NCBI GenBank assembly: GCA_937907555.1
Contig: CALEST010000340.1
Coordinates: 1-12,599, forward strand
Origin: an uncultured Sediminibacterium sp.
GTDB lineage: Bacteria > Bacteroidota > Bacteroidia > Chitinophagales > Chitinophagaceae
Length of the DNA: 12,599 nt
Direction: 5' to 3'
In this document: piece by piece, positions 1 through 7,401 of the stretch
Position numbering within the stretch: position 1 is the first letter of the stretch
How the letters are laid out: the number at the start of each line of letters is the position of its first letter
The notes under the pieces: generated by a model
The model's input: only the letters and a program-made list of their open reading frames with translations
Database searches by the model: none
What the model was told of the DNA's origin: nothing
Made by a program: the position numbers and the translations under genes

Positions 1-306
1 TATACAAAAGAAGACTATGAATTCATCAAAGACAAAATCAAACCCACTTCTTTTGTTTGGACTAGTGATATTTTTCACTCGGTAAGAATCATGAGTAAAA
101 ATGCTACTAATGAATTTTTTAAAGACAGACGGCGAAAAGGCTATTATTCTTTTTCATTACCCATTTTTCTGAAAAACGACACCTATTGTCTTTTTTATTC
201 TGACTATCATTGTGGCTACGATTGCGGGGAAGGTCATTTTAAATTATATAGAAATGAGAAAGGTAAATGGACTGAAGTAAAAACCTACTGTAAATGGATA
301 AGTTAA
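1..306 (+). CDS. Hypothetical protein, 5' end outside window
   Basis: The reading frame is open from the first base of the window, with no stop before base 304, so this is the last 101 codons of a gene that starts upstream. The ATG at base 91 is most likely an internal methionine, because about 30 sensible codons precede it in frame. The visible part is polar, rich in aromatic residues and lysine, and has a cysteine/histidine cluster (YHCGYDCGEGH) followed by a pattern (KLYRNEKGKW) that resembles a beta-hairpin. This layout recalls small uncharacterised Bacteroidota proteins, but I cannot assign a family. The next gene starts at or just after the stop, so the two are probably co-transcribed. 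The coding sequence is more AT-rich than the genes at 7400-9300. Confidence 0.7.
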   Translation, partial: YTKEDYEFIKDKIKPTSFVWTSDIFHSVRIMSKNATNEFFKDRRRKGYYSFSLPIFLKNDTYCLFYSDYHCGYDCGEGHFKLYRNEKGKWTEVKTYCKWIS

Positions 307-311
307 ATCAA

Positions 312-854
312 ATGAAATTATTTCTATCACTCTTATTGTCTTTTTCCTTCATCACTTGCTTTGCCAATGATTCAACATTGTATAAAAAAAGGATTCATAA
401 AATAGAACAGTTACATCTTTGGCTAGCCAATCGTCCATATAATCTCATTAATAATTCTAAAATTGATACAAGCCATGTGAATTGGAAGTCTTATGACACA
501 GTCATAAATTATTTTTTTGATTTCAAGCAACTAGACTCCCTATATGCTAGTAAAGCAAAGCAATATGAAATATTTGCTCCTTCTGCAAAAAGAGAAATCC
601 TGAAATTTTCAATATCTATTTTTCATGAATTAGCTCAAAATCAAAGATTTAGTACTTTAAAACTCAAACAACCTGTGCCTGATTCTAGCGACATGCCATT
701 ATCAAAAGATGATTTTTTTTATTTTGATAATGCAATTTTACTTTATAGAATTATAGATGGAAAGGAAATCCCTTGGGTTGGTTTTTTATTCGCCGAAAAG
801 GAAACGAGTATGTTAAGTGTGCTTGTTTTTGTACAACCCGATATAGCTCACTAA
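312..854 (+). CDS. Exported hypothetical protein
   Basis: This encodes a 180-residue protein of unrecognised family. I chose the ATG at 312 because it places a typical Sec signal peptide at the very N-terminus: MKLF, a run of Leu/Phe/Ile/Ser, then a cleavage site near CFA/NDS at residue 18. An in-frame ATG at 294 would add six residues (MDKLNQ) and overlap the previous gene by 13 bases; that is possible but would weaken the signal peptide. The mature part is helical and charged in its first half. It ends in a more hydrophobic, probably beta-rich segment from about residue 140 (ILLYRIIDG, WVGFLFAEKE, MLSVLVFVQPD). The gene follows the partial gene at 1-306 with 5 bases between, so they probably form one unit. 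The location is inferred to be periplasmic, or surface after export. No catalytic motif is visible. Confidence 0.7.
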   Translation: MKLFLSLLLSFSFITCFANDSTLYKKRIHKIEQLHLWLANRPYNLINNSKIDTSHVNWKSYDTVINYFFDFKQLDSLYASKAKQYEIFAPSAKREILKFSISIFHELAQNQRFSTLKLKQPVPDSSDMPLSKDDFFYFDNAILLYRIIDGKEIPWVGFLFAEKETSMLSVLVFVQPDIAH

Positions 855-900
855 ATTTCATTAACTTAATAGGACTATATGTAATGCCAATCATTCTAAT

Positions 901-1419
901 ATGAGTAAAACAATTGAACTGAAAGCAACTGGCGAAAAAATAACTTTTATTCATTCTTCTGTTGATGCTGTTGAAATGCTTGTAACATTTCCTGCAAATT
1001 ATGAAGGGCCGCCCAATCACAGACATGTATTACAGTCTGAAACTTTTGTAGCAATTGATGGTAAACTGGGACTTGAGTCTGATGGTAATAAGATAGTACT
1101 TGAGCCTGGTCAGTCATTTACAGTTCCTGCGAATTCCCTGCATCGTTGTTATTCGCTGGATGGCAAAGAAGTCAGGTTTAAAGCTGCATTTACTCCAGCC
1201 CTCCACATTGAATACATCCTGACAGAGATGTTTGCTTCATCCAATCGTAAAAATGCCTTTGATCCTTCATCTTTTGATGCTTGTTACGTATTAGGGCAGG
1301 CAAAGGGGGAATATCATCTTGGGGATACTCCTTTATTTATACAAGAGAGAATTTTTCCTGTCATTGCATTGATAGGTAAAGTTTTTGGACTTGTGAAAGC
1401 AAATCCTAAGAATTCCTGA
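901..1419 (+). CDS. Cupin-domain protein
   Basis: This is a 172-residue cytoplasmic protein with a single cupin barrel in its first 110 residues. Cupin motif 1 is visible as H40-R-H42 followed by E47 and G54, and motif 2 as PGQSFTVP with H81. Together H40, H42, E47 and H81 form the usual metal site. The C-terminal 60 residues are helical and contain a moderately hydrophobic stretch (FPVIALIGKVFGLV) that may pack on or near the membrane. There is no signal peptide. Cupins range from dioxygenases and isomerases to small-molecule sensors, and nothing here fixes the substrate. The DUF3179 gene begins 23 bases downstream on the same strand, so joint transcription is likely. Family assignment is firm; function is open. 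Confidence 0.88.
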   Translation: MSKTIELKATGEKITFIHSSVDAVEMLVTFPANYEGPPNHRHVLQSETFVAIDGKLGLESDGNKIVLEPGQSFTVPANSLHRCYSLDGKEVRFKAAFTPALHIEYILTEMFASSNRKNAFDPSSFDACYVLGQAKGEYHLGDTPLFIQERIFPVIALIGKVFGLVKANPKNS

Positions 1420-1442
1420 TTTCTTATTCTTCAAAAACTGTT

Positions 1443-2567
1443 ATGAAAAAACTATTTTATACTGGGTTATTGGGCTTAATGATATTTGAGTTTGCCAATG
1501 TATATTTTATCATGCCGTTGCCGGGTAGCCAGCAAGCGGATAGCATTGACCTGGCTTATTTCTTATATAAATGGCGGTGGATATTCAGGGTATTTTTTGC
1601 CCTACTGCTGCTATTTGGTTTATTTAAATCGAATTGGAAACGGAAATGGACAATTAGTTTACCTCTATTGCTTTTAGGTGCAATAGTCTATACGTTAAAC
1701 TTTATTATGGCAGCTGATGCAATGTTTAAGCAGCCCGAAACAATTACAATGATGTCTGCCAATAACAACAATGTTGATACCAATCGTTTAATAATAGGTA
1801 TTGAAGAGAATGGTATTGCTAAAGCCTATCCCATACAATTTTTAGGTTATCATCATTTTGTGTATGATACGTTAAACAATAAACCAGTTTTGGTTACCTA
1901 TTGCACGGTTTGTAGAACTGGCAGGGTGTTTGATCCCACAGTGAATGGTAAAGTAGAAAAATTCAGGTTGGTGGGAATGGATCATTTTAATGCAATGATT
2001 GAGGATGCTACTACCAAAAGCTGGTGGAGGCAAAGTACAGGTGAAGCCATAACCGGAGAGATGAAAGGTAAACAGCTTAAAGAACTTCAAAGTAGCCAAA
2101 CTAGTTTGGCTCAATGGTTGAAGCTATATCCCAATTCTAAAATCATGCAAGCTGATGCTTCCAGCATAAAAAAGTACGATTCAACATTTAAATACGAATC
2201 CGGGAAGAGTAAAAGTAAACTAACGGGTACTGACAGTCTTAGTTGGAAAAGGAAAAGCTGGGTTATAGGCGTAAAATTAAATAAGCAGTATATGGTTTTT
2301 GATTGGAATGAACTGGTTAAGAAAAGGGTGCTAACAGGAAGTCTTGGAAATACACAGTTATTTGTTGTGCTGGCAAAAGACAATAAAAGCTTCTTCGCCT
2401 TCGAAAACTTTACGTATACCAAACCAATTAATCAAAACGATACAATTATCATCGATGCTCGTAAGTTCAAGTTAAACGGATATGGAATTGATACAGCATT
2501 TAATTTGAAACCTATAAAAGCTTATCAGGAGTTTTTGCACAGCTGGAAAGCGTTTCAGCCTAATTAG
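1443..2567 (+). CDS. DUF3179 domain protein with three N-terminal TM helices
   Basis: This encodes a 374-residue membrane-anchored protein. Hydrophobic helices lie near residues 5-25, 46-62 and 72-92. The basic stretch KSNWKRKW (62-69) and the MKK start both suggest cytoplasmic sides, which would place the large C-terminal domain in the periplasm. That domain, about residues 100-365, matches DUF3179. It has the IGIEENGIAKAYPI entry strand, H137 and H138, the signature VTYCTVCRTG with C154 and C157, VFD, and the block SWWRQSTGEAITGEMKG with a later PNSKIM. DUF3179 has no established biochemical role. The CxxC pair and conserved His would suit metal binding or redox chemistry, but this is inference. 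Many relatives lack a three-helix anchor. It lies 23 bases after the cupin gene and ends 33 bases before the peptidase gene. Confidence 0.87.
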   Translation: MKKLFYTGLLGLMIFEFANVYFIMPLPGSQQADSIDLAYFLYKWRWIFRVFFALLLLFGLFKSNWKRKWTISLPLLLLGAIVYTLNFIMAADAMFKQPETITMMSANNNNVDTNRLIIGIEENGIAKAYPIQFLGYHHFVYDTLNNKPVLVTYCTVCRTGRVFDPTVNGKVEKFRLVGMDHFNAMIEDATTKSWWRQSTGEAITGEMKGKQLKELQSSQTSLAQWLKLYPNSKIMQADASSIKKYDSTFKYESGKSKSKLTGTDSLSWKRKSWVIGVKLNKQYMVFDWNELVKKRVLTGSLGNTQLFVVLAKDNKSFFAFENFTYTKPINQNDTIIIDARKFKLNGYGIDTAFNLKPIKAYQEFLHSWKAFQPN

Positions 2568-2600
2568 AATATTGAGTATATTTAAGTACAATCCTTCAAT

Positions 2601-4586
2601 ATGCGAATCCTTTACACCGGCATCCTGGTATGCCTTGCTAATCTTGTTTTTTCCCAAAAAAATGCATCTGTCTCATTTGAAAAATGGGTCAGTTTAAAAA
2701 GCAGTGCATCGCCCATTATTTCCCCTGAAGGAAAAACAATTGTATATACAGTTACTTCTACCGACTGGGCAGCGAATAGTTACGACTCAGAGATATGGAT
2801 GTATAAGGAGGGAGGAGAACCATTTCAACTGACTAGAACGAGTAAGTCCAGCAGTACTGCTGTGCAGTTTTCTCCGGATGGTCGCTTCGTATCATTTCTC
2901 GCAGACAGGGGAGAGAAAACCCAATTGCATATTATTCAATTGAATGGCGGGGAAGCCATGCAAATCAGCAAAGAGGAGGAAGGCGTTAGTTCTTATAAGT
3001 GGAGTCCGGATGGCACTAAGATTGCCATTGCTAAAAGCGAAGCAGATACCAAGAGAGATAAAACCATCAAAGAGCGTTATGGTAGTTTTGGTGTAGAAGG
3101 AGAAGAGTACAAGCAGACACATTTATGGATACTGAACTTTAACCCGGACAGTGTTAAAATTCAAGCTGCCAAAAGGTTAACTGAGGGCAATTTTAATGTA
3201 AGTGGGTTTGATTGGAGTCCAGATGGGAAGAGCATTGTTTTTAATCGCCAGAAAGATCCGCTGATTAATTCGGGCATCAGCGCAGATATTGTTATGATCA
3301 ATACAAGCGACAAAAAAATCACCTCCTTGGTTGCCAATCCTGCTGCTGATGGATTTATTCGTTGGAACCCGGAGGGAACCGAATTTGTCTATAACAGTAC
3401 CCTGACTGATTCTGTTTCTCAGTTTTATAAGAATAACCGGCTTTTTATTTATGATATAGCAACAAAGAAAAGCAGAGAGATTGCCACAGATATTGATGAG
3501 AATAAAAATGTAATTGACTGGAATGCCAAAGGGCTATTTATTTTAGCCCTGGAAAGAACCAAACAGAAGTTGTATACAGTGGATATCAAAACCGGTTCAA
3601 CCAAACCTGTGACACTTCCACTTGATTTGGTTGGGGCATTGTCTTTCAGTAAGAGCAGTGACGCAATTGCATTATTGGGTAGAAACTATGAAGGACTGAA
3701 CGATGTGTATCTATGGCGCATGAATGGACCGGTAAAGTTGATTAGTAATAATGCAGCTCAAATTTCCAGCTGGAATACACCGGTAAATGAAGTAATTCAA
3801 TGGAAGAGTAAAGATGGTGCTTCCATCGAAGGCGTTTTATTGAAACCCCGAAACTTTGATCCTAAGAAAAAATATCCTTTGTTGGTAGTAATTCATGGTG
3901 GACCTACTGCCATTGATTTTCCAGAACCCCTTCCTACCAATGTATACCCGGTGATGCAATGGGTAGAAAAAGGGGCAGTTGTGCTAAGGGTGAATTACCG
4001 CGGTAGTGCAGGATACGGTGAGAAATTCCGGTCTTTAAATGTTCGTAATCTCGGAGTAGGTGATATGTGGGATGTAGTTAGTGGTGTTGAATTTCTCAAT
4101 GGCAAGGGCTTTATAGATACATCAAGAATGGGTAGTATGGGATGGAGTCAGGGAGGATATATCTCTGCTTTTCTTACCACCAATACCAATATGTTCAAAG
4201 CCATTTCTGTAGGTGCAGGTATTTCCAATTGGGTAACTTATTATGTGAGCACTGATATCACGCCTTTCACCCGGCAATACTTAAAAGCTACGCCCTGGAG
4301 TGATATGGATATCTATCTTAAGACCTCACCTATGACCAATATTAACAAGGCAAGTACGCCAACTTTAATTCAACATGGTGAGTTTGATAAGCGCGTTCCT
4401 ATTTCAAATGCCTATGAACTATACCGTGGCTTACGAGACAGGGGTATTCCTTCCAAGTTGATTGTTTACAAAGGTTTTGGCCATGGCATAAATAAACCCA
4501 AAGAGCGTTTGGCAGCTATATGGCATAACTGGCAATGGTTTAATAAATACATTTTTGGTGAAGAGGAAGCTTTGCCAGTTGACTAA
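2601..4586 (+). CDS. Exported S9-family serine peptidase (prolyl oligopeptidase type)
   Basis: This is a 661-residue exported peptidase related to dipeptidyl/acylaminoacyl peptidases. Residues 1-19 form a Sec signal peptide ending VFSQ. Residues of about 25-390 form a beta-propeller, with PD40/WD40-like repeats seen as FSPDGRFVSF, WSPDGTKIAI, WSPDGKSIVF and the weaker WNPEGTEFVY. The alpha/beta-hydrolase catalytic domain occupies about 410-650. The triad reads S516 in GWSQGG, D596 in HGEFDKRVP and H628 in GFGHG. The oxyanion region HGGP is also present. Such enzymes cleave short peptides in the periplasm and serve protein catabolism. Length and motifs are complete, so the gene should be active. 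It starts 33 bases after the DUF3179 gene and ends 11 bases before the lipoprotein gene, suggesting an operon with at least the latter. The exact substrate preference cannot be read from sequence. Confidence 0.95.
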   Translation: MRILYTGILVCLANLVFSQKNASVSFEKWVSLKSSASPIISPEGKTIVYTVTSTDWAANSYDSEIWMYKEGGEPFQLTRTSKSSSTAVQFSPDGRFVSFLADRGEKTQLHIIQLNGGEAMQISKEEEGVSSYKWSPDGTKIAIAKSEADTKRDKTIKERYGSFGVEGEEYKQTHLWILNFNPDSVKIQAAKRLTEGNFNVSGFDWSPDGKSIVFNRQKDPLINSGISADIVMINTSDKKITSLVANPAADGFIRWNPEGTEFVYNSTLTDSVSQFYKNNRLFIYDIATKKSREIATDIDENKNVIDWNAKGLFILALERTKQKLYTVDIKTGSTKPVTLPLDLVGALSFSKSSDAIALLGRNYEGLNDVYLWRMNGPVKLISNNAAQISSWNTPVNEVIQWKSKDGASIEGVLLKPRNFDPKKKYPLLVVIHGGPTAIDFPEPLPTNVYPVMQWVEKGAVVLRVNYRGSAGYGEKFRSLNVRNLGVGDMWDVVSGVEFLNGKGFIDTSRMGSMGWSQGGYISAFLTTNTNMFKAISVGAGISNWVTYYVSTDITPFTRQYLKATPWSDMDIYLKTSPMTNINKASTPTLIQHGEFDKRVPISNAYELYRGLRDRGIPSKLIVYKGFGHGINKPKERLAAIWHNWQWFNKYIFGEEEALPVD

Positions 4587-4597
4587 ATTTAATTTAA

Positions 4598-5437
4598 ATG
4601 CGATTGTATTTTTTGATAGTTGCTCTTTTGAGTTTGGCTTGCAACCAAGGTCAGACAGCAAATCAGTTGCAGGATTCAGCTAAGGCAACTACTTCAGTTC
4701 CGAATACACAGTGGTTGGAGAAAGTTGAAAACAGTTCTAATCCCACCGAAACCATGGAATTGCTACAAGGTACCTGGCAACATGTAGAAGACCCCACTAA
4801 CTATTTGGTTTTCGAAAAAAATCTTCGAAAGGAAATTGCAGAGGGCATGTCAGAATGGGATTCTGAAACATTTATTCTGTCTGATAAATGTCTTAATGAA
4901 TCAGATAAAGGGGCTGTGGCCACCACTGAAAAAGGATACTATATTAGCTGTGCACAATCAAATATGTGCTGGTTTGTAGAAGAAGTAGACAAAGACAATC
5001 TGGTTTTAAGTTATATGGGTCGGGGTAATTTTTTGACTTATAAGAGAGTAAAATCATGGGCACATTCTCAAAAAATTAAAACCATTGATAGCCTTGAAAA
5101 TAAGTATCAGGCTTGTTTAGATAAGGGGCAAAACATGTTGGGATGCGCCAAAACTTTTTATAAAGAAATGGACAGCTTATTGAATCTGCAGTATAAAGAA
5201 CTGTTAAGTAAGATGGGAGCTACAGAAGGTGCCAGATTTAAAAACGAGCAGCGTGAATGGCTTAAAGAAAGGGATAAGCAGTTTGCTTTATTCAAAGAGC
5301 AAGTCCATACAGAAGCGGTTAACAATGAATTTGATGGAGGTCAAGATGAACAGATGATACTAGTTGATCGAAAAGCCCTATTTGTTAAACAAAGGGTGAT
5401 TAAGTTGTTTTTGCAAGAATCTTCTTATAAAAAATAA
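4598..5437 (+). CDS. Lipoprotein with C-terminal LprI/DUF1311-like domain
   Basis: This encodes a 279-residue probable lipoprotein. The N-terminus MRLYFLIVALLSLAC is a short signal peptide with C15 as the likely lipidated cysteine; the -3 residue is Ser rather than Leu, so the lipobox is not perfect. Residues of about 52-150 form a small beta-rich domain beginning LLQGTWQHVEDP, with C98, C118 and C124. Residues of about 168-275 resemble the LprI/DUF1311 domain: C173, C183, D192, LN at 195-196, Y199, and the block NEQREWLKERD with Q218, W221 and R225. The founding LprI protein of Mycobacterium inhibits lysozyme, but many members have no tested role. The gene lies 11 bases after the peptidase gene. 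Its stop codon falls inside the first palindrome of the next promoter region. Lipoprotein call and domain are fairly secure; inhibitor activity is speculative. Confidence 0.8.
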   Translation: MRLYFLIVALLSLACNQGQTANQLQDSAKATTSVPNTQWLEKVENSSNPTETMELLQGTWQHVEDPTNYLVFEKNLRKEIAEGMSEWDSETFILSDKCLNESDKGAVATTEKGYYISCAQSNMCWFVEEVDKDNLVLSYMGRGNFLTYKRVKSWAHSQKIKTIDSLENKYQACLDKGQNMLGCAKTFYKEMDSLLNLQYKELLSKMGATEGARFKNEQREWLKERDKQFALFKEQVHTEAVNNEFDGGQDEQMILVDRKALFVKQRVIKLFLQESSYKK

Positions 5438-5465
5438 ATATTTATTGTTTATCAATAAATATTTA
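5433..5465. promoter_or_regulatory. Paired AT palindromes, probable operator
   Basis: Two copies of AATAAATATTTA occur at 5433-5444 and 5454-5465. The first extends into a perfect 14-base palindrome, AATAAATATTTATT (5433-5446); the second keeps the 10-base palindromic core TAAATATTTA. Their centres are 21 bases apart, which is two helical turns, so dimers bound at both would sit on the same DNA face. The pair lies directly upstream of the DUF2975 and XRE regulator genes, which makes it the obvious candidate binding site for the XRE protein at 6037-6252. Binding itself is inference. The AT-rich background raises the chance of such palindromes, but repetition at this spacing is less expected. 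Confidence 0.5.
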
Positions 5466-5473
5466 CTATTTTG
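5445..5473 (+). promoter_or_regulatory. Possible Bacteroidota-type promoter for the DUF2975/XRE genes
   Basis: A TTG at 5445-5447 and the stretch CTATTTTG at 5466-5473 resemble the -33 (TTTG/TTG) and -7 (TAnnTTTG) elements of Bacteroidota promoters. The match is imperfect: the TA of the -7 box is shifted by one base. The spacing is about 18 bases. Transcription would begin near 5480, leaving a leader of under 20 bases before the ATG at 5497. The second palindrome copy lies between the two elements, so a protein bound there would block the polymerase. Confidence 0.35.
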
Positions 5474-5476
5474 CGG

Positions 5477-5499
5477 CATAATTAAAACATCCTATTATG
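5477..5499 (+). other. Short hairpin including the DUF2975 start codon
   Basis: CATAAT at 5477-5482 is the reverse complement of ATTATG at 5494-5499, whose last three bases are the start codon. The stem would be 6 base pairs with an 11-base loop. It is AT-rich and therefore weak, and may be chance in this sequence context. It is recorded because two other genes in the window show the same arrangement with longer stems. Confidence 0.25.
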
Positions 5500-6033
5500 T
5501 CAAAAACAAACAATTTTGTATACTGGAGCCTATATACTATTGCCTGGCTCATTTTTGTTGGCTTGTCCATTGAAACCGGAGGCCTGATTGTTAATTTCTT
5601 TTTCAGTTTGTACAAACCAGAAGTGGTGGTGAATCTGTACCAGAAATTAGACCTGATGCCAATCTATAACGAAAGCAAATGGGCTTTCTTCGGGCTTTAT
5701 GGTTTTTTGTTGGCGATTGGTTTATTAAAAGCCATATTGTTTTATATAATAATCGTGCTGATGCATAAAATGGATATGAAAAAACCATTTAGTTCCTTTG
5801 TTTCAAAACAGATATCAAGAGTTAGTTATTTTACCCTGTCCATCGGCTTGCTGGGGTATATTGCCAAAAAAATTACCGCAAGTCTTAACCATTATGGATT
5901 TACAACCAGTCACCTAGACCAATTCTGGGTAGATAGTCAGGCGTTCATTTTGATGGGAGCAGTGGTCTATATAATTGCAACGATTTTTAAAAAGGGAGTA
6001 GAAATTCAAAACGAAAACGATTTAACTGTTTAA
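5497..6033 (+). CDS. DUF2975 membrane protein
   Basis: This is a 178-residue integral membrane protein of the DUF2975 family. Four hydrophobic helices are visible at about residues 10-38, 63-88, 107-126 and 146-168. The C-terminal tail IFKKGVEIQNENDLTV is the family hallmark, and the loop KPFSSFVSKQISRVSY is also typical. The family has no assigned biochemical role but is nearly always encoded next to a small YozG-type XRE regulator, as here: the XRE gene begins 3 bases after this stop. The usual inference is that the pair works as a regulatory or stress-response module, with the membrane protein sensing or being regulated by its partner. The start follows a leader with paired palindromes. 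Length and motifs are complete. Confidence 0.92.
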   Translation: MSKTNNFVYWSLYTIAWLIFVGLSIETGGLIVNFFFSLYKPEVVVNLYQKLDLMPIYNESKWAFFGLYGFLLAIGLLKAILFYIIIVLMHKMDMKKPFSSFVSKQISRVSYFTLSIGLLGYIAKKITASLNHYGFTTSHLDQFWVDSQAFILMGAVVYIIATIFKKGVEIQNENDLTV

Positions 6034-6036
6034 GCT

Positions 6037-6252
6037 ATGCCAATAATTGTAAACTTAGATGTGATGATGGCAAAGCGTAAAATGTCACTGAATGAGTTAT
6101 CAGAAAAAGTTGACCTTACATTGTCTAATCTTTCCATTTTAAAAACTGGAAAAGCAAAAGCAATTCGCTTCAGTACCCTGGAATCTATCTGTAAAGCCCT
6201 GGACTGCCAGCCAGCAGATATATTGGAATATAGAAGCGGGGATGAAAGTTAA
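6037..6252 (+). CDS. Small XRE-family (YozG-type) transcriptional regulator
   Basis: This is a 71-residue DNA-binding protein that consists almost entirely of one Cro/C1-type helix-turn-helix, about residues 8-63. The first pair of helices reads VMMAKRKMSLNELSEKV, and the recognition segment follows with LTLSNLSILKTGKAKAIRF. The ending TLESICKALDCQPADILEY is the signature of the YozG-like group. There is no sensor domain. The gene lies 3 bases after the DUF2975 gene, so the two are translated from one transcript. The small size suggests it acts as a dimer, and autoregulation through the palindromes at 5433-5465 is a reasonable inference. Family assignment is firm. Confidence 0.93.
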   Translation: MPIIVNLDVMMAKRKMSLNELSEKVDLTLSNLSILKTGKAKAIRFSTLESICKALDCQPADILEYRSGDES

Positions 6253-6278
6253 TTTACACCAGTAAAAACAGATTGTAA

Positions 6279-7310
6279 ATGTTAAGGACAACTACTGAGC
6301 TGATTGCCTATTTGAAGATTGCAAAAGCAGAAAGAGATGTAGAAATAATGCTGAGTCTGATTAATGCAACTATAAAATGTGGGAACAAAAAAGATTTGGA
6401 TGCTATTTTATTTCAATATTTGAATGACCCTTTTGATTTTCATTATTCGTATCTATTTCCCATTTTTAAAAAGTGGGGCGACGAAAAAGTGGCAGCACAA
6501 ATTTTTAAAGTAGTAATAAGCAATAATCGGTTGTTGGATGCCAATAATCCTGAAGTATTAGCATTACTCGGCTATTTGAAATATACGCCGGTTAAGCAGG
6601 TTTTGGTGGATTATATATTTGAATCCCCGGAAGAATCAGATTATTATATCTCAAAGTATGCCATCTTGGGCCTCCTCCATTTTGACTGTACAGAATACCA
6701 GGAAAAAATTAAAACAGCCATTGAGAACTGTTATGGAAAAAACTTATTTCCGGAATTTATCCCTGCATTGGTTTCCAAAATAGAAAACAATAGTACACTG
6801 CTCCAAAATCTATACAATTTAGGTTGTGAGTTTGCTTCTACCGATTGTAATGCTGGAATCGTTTATGGATTTTCACTTTGCGGAAATGCGGGGAGAAAAT
6901 ATTTCAGGAAAGTGCTTTTTGATCCAGGTTGGGAAACGGATTCTACCGGAACAGGAACCCTCCACTTCGCATACAAGGGACTCAAAAAACTCGGTATCAC
7001 TTTTAAAGAGCTTTATCATGAAATAAAGACGCCGGAAATGAAGGAAAACTTACAATACAACTTTGGCGTTTTTATTGCTCTTTTAACTAGGAGAATTGAT
7101 GATATAGATACTGATCAATTAGAAAACTTCACAGATTTACATACATTCTTGTTCAAGTGGAAAAACAATGATGAGAGCGATAATTTAATTGATTTGGCAA
7201 GGCTTGTTGATAGATCGGAAGATGCCTATCATTTAGAAAAACTTGTTGAACTAAAAATGAATGAGGAGGCAATTTTGTTGAACTATGAAAGCCTGAATTC
7301 TTCTCGTTAA
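6279..7310 (+). CDS. All-helical HEAT-like repeat protein of unknown function
   Basis: This encodes a 343-residue soluble protein with no signal peptide or membrane helix. It appears helical throughout, with repeated helix-pair spacing of about 35-40 residues, for example KKDLDAILFQYLNDPF, DEKVAAQIFKVVISNN, NPEVLALLGYLKYTPVKQVLVDYI and SKYAILGLLHFDC. This pattern fits HEAT/ARM-like alpha solenoids used for protein binding. No catalytic motif is visible, and I do not recognise a named family. One non-repeat insertion with Gly/Thr (WETDSTGTGTLHFAYKG) lies near residues 223-239. The gene begins 26 bases after the XRE regulator on the same strand, so it may be a third member of that transcription unit or simply its neighbour. 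A cytoplasmic scaffold or adaptor is possible, but this is a guess from fold only. Confidence 0.75.
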   Translation: MLRTTTELIAYLKIAKAERDVEIMLSLINATIKCGNKKDLDAILFQYLNDPFDFHYSYLFPIFKKWGDEKVAAQIFKVVISNNRLLDANNPEVLALLGYLKYTPVKQVLVDYIFESPEESDYYISKYAILGLLHFDCTEYQEKIKTAIENCYGKNLFPEFIPALVSKIENNSTLLQNLYNLGCEFASTDCNAGIVYGFSLCGNAGRKYFRKVLFDPGWETDSTGTGTLHFAYKGLKKLGITFKELYHEIKTPEMKENLQYNFGVFIALLTRRIDDIDTDQLENFTDLHTFLFKWKNNDESDNLIDLARLVDRSEDAYHLEKLVELKMNEEAILLNYESLNSSR

Positions 7311-7401
7311 TGCAGCATTCCTCTTTTTTTTAAAAAATATTCCCATTTCCTGTAACAAATCATTTGCCTATGCATCCAAACTGAAATTAAAAACAATAAC
7401 A

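Noticed and set aside
751..1026. Minus-strand open frame of 91 codons across the cupin start
   Set aside because: It lies antisense to two better supported genes, has an odd Cys/His/Phe-rich composition and no recognisable domain; it is a shadow frame.
1872..2422. Two minus-strand open frames inside the DUF3179 gene
   Set aside because: Both are antisense to a conserved domain, have no start context or family resemblance, and are explained by the codon bias of the plus-strand gene.
7305..7334. Possible terminator after the HEAT-like gene (AATGCAGCATT followed by a T run)
   Set aside because: The inverted repeat has a one-base centre and cannot form a hairpin of useful length; the following T8A6 tract alone is not evidence of termination.
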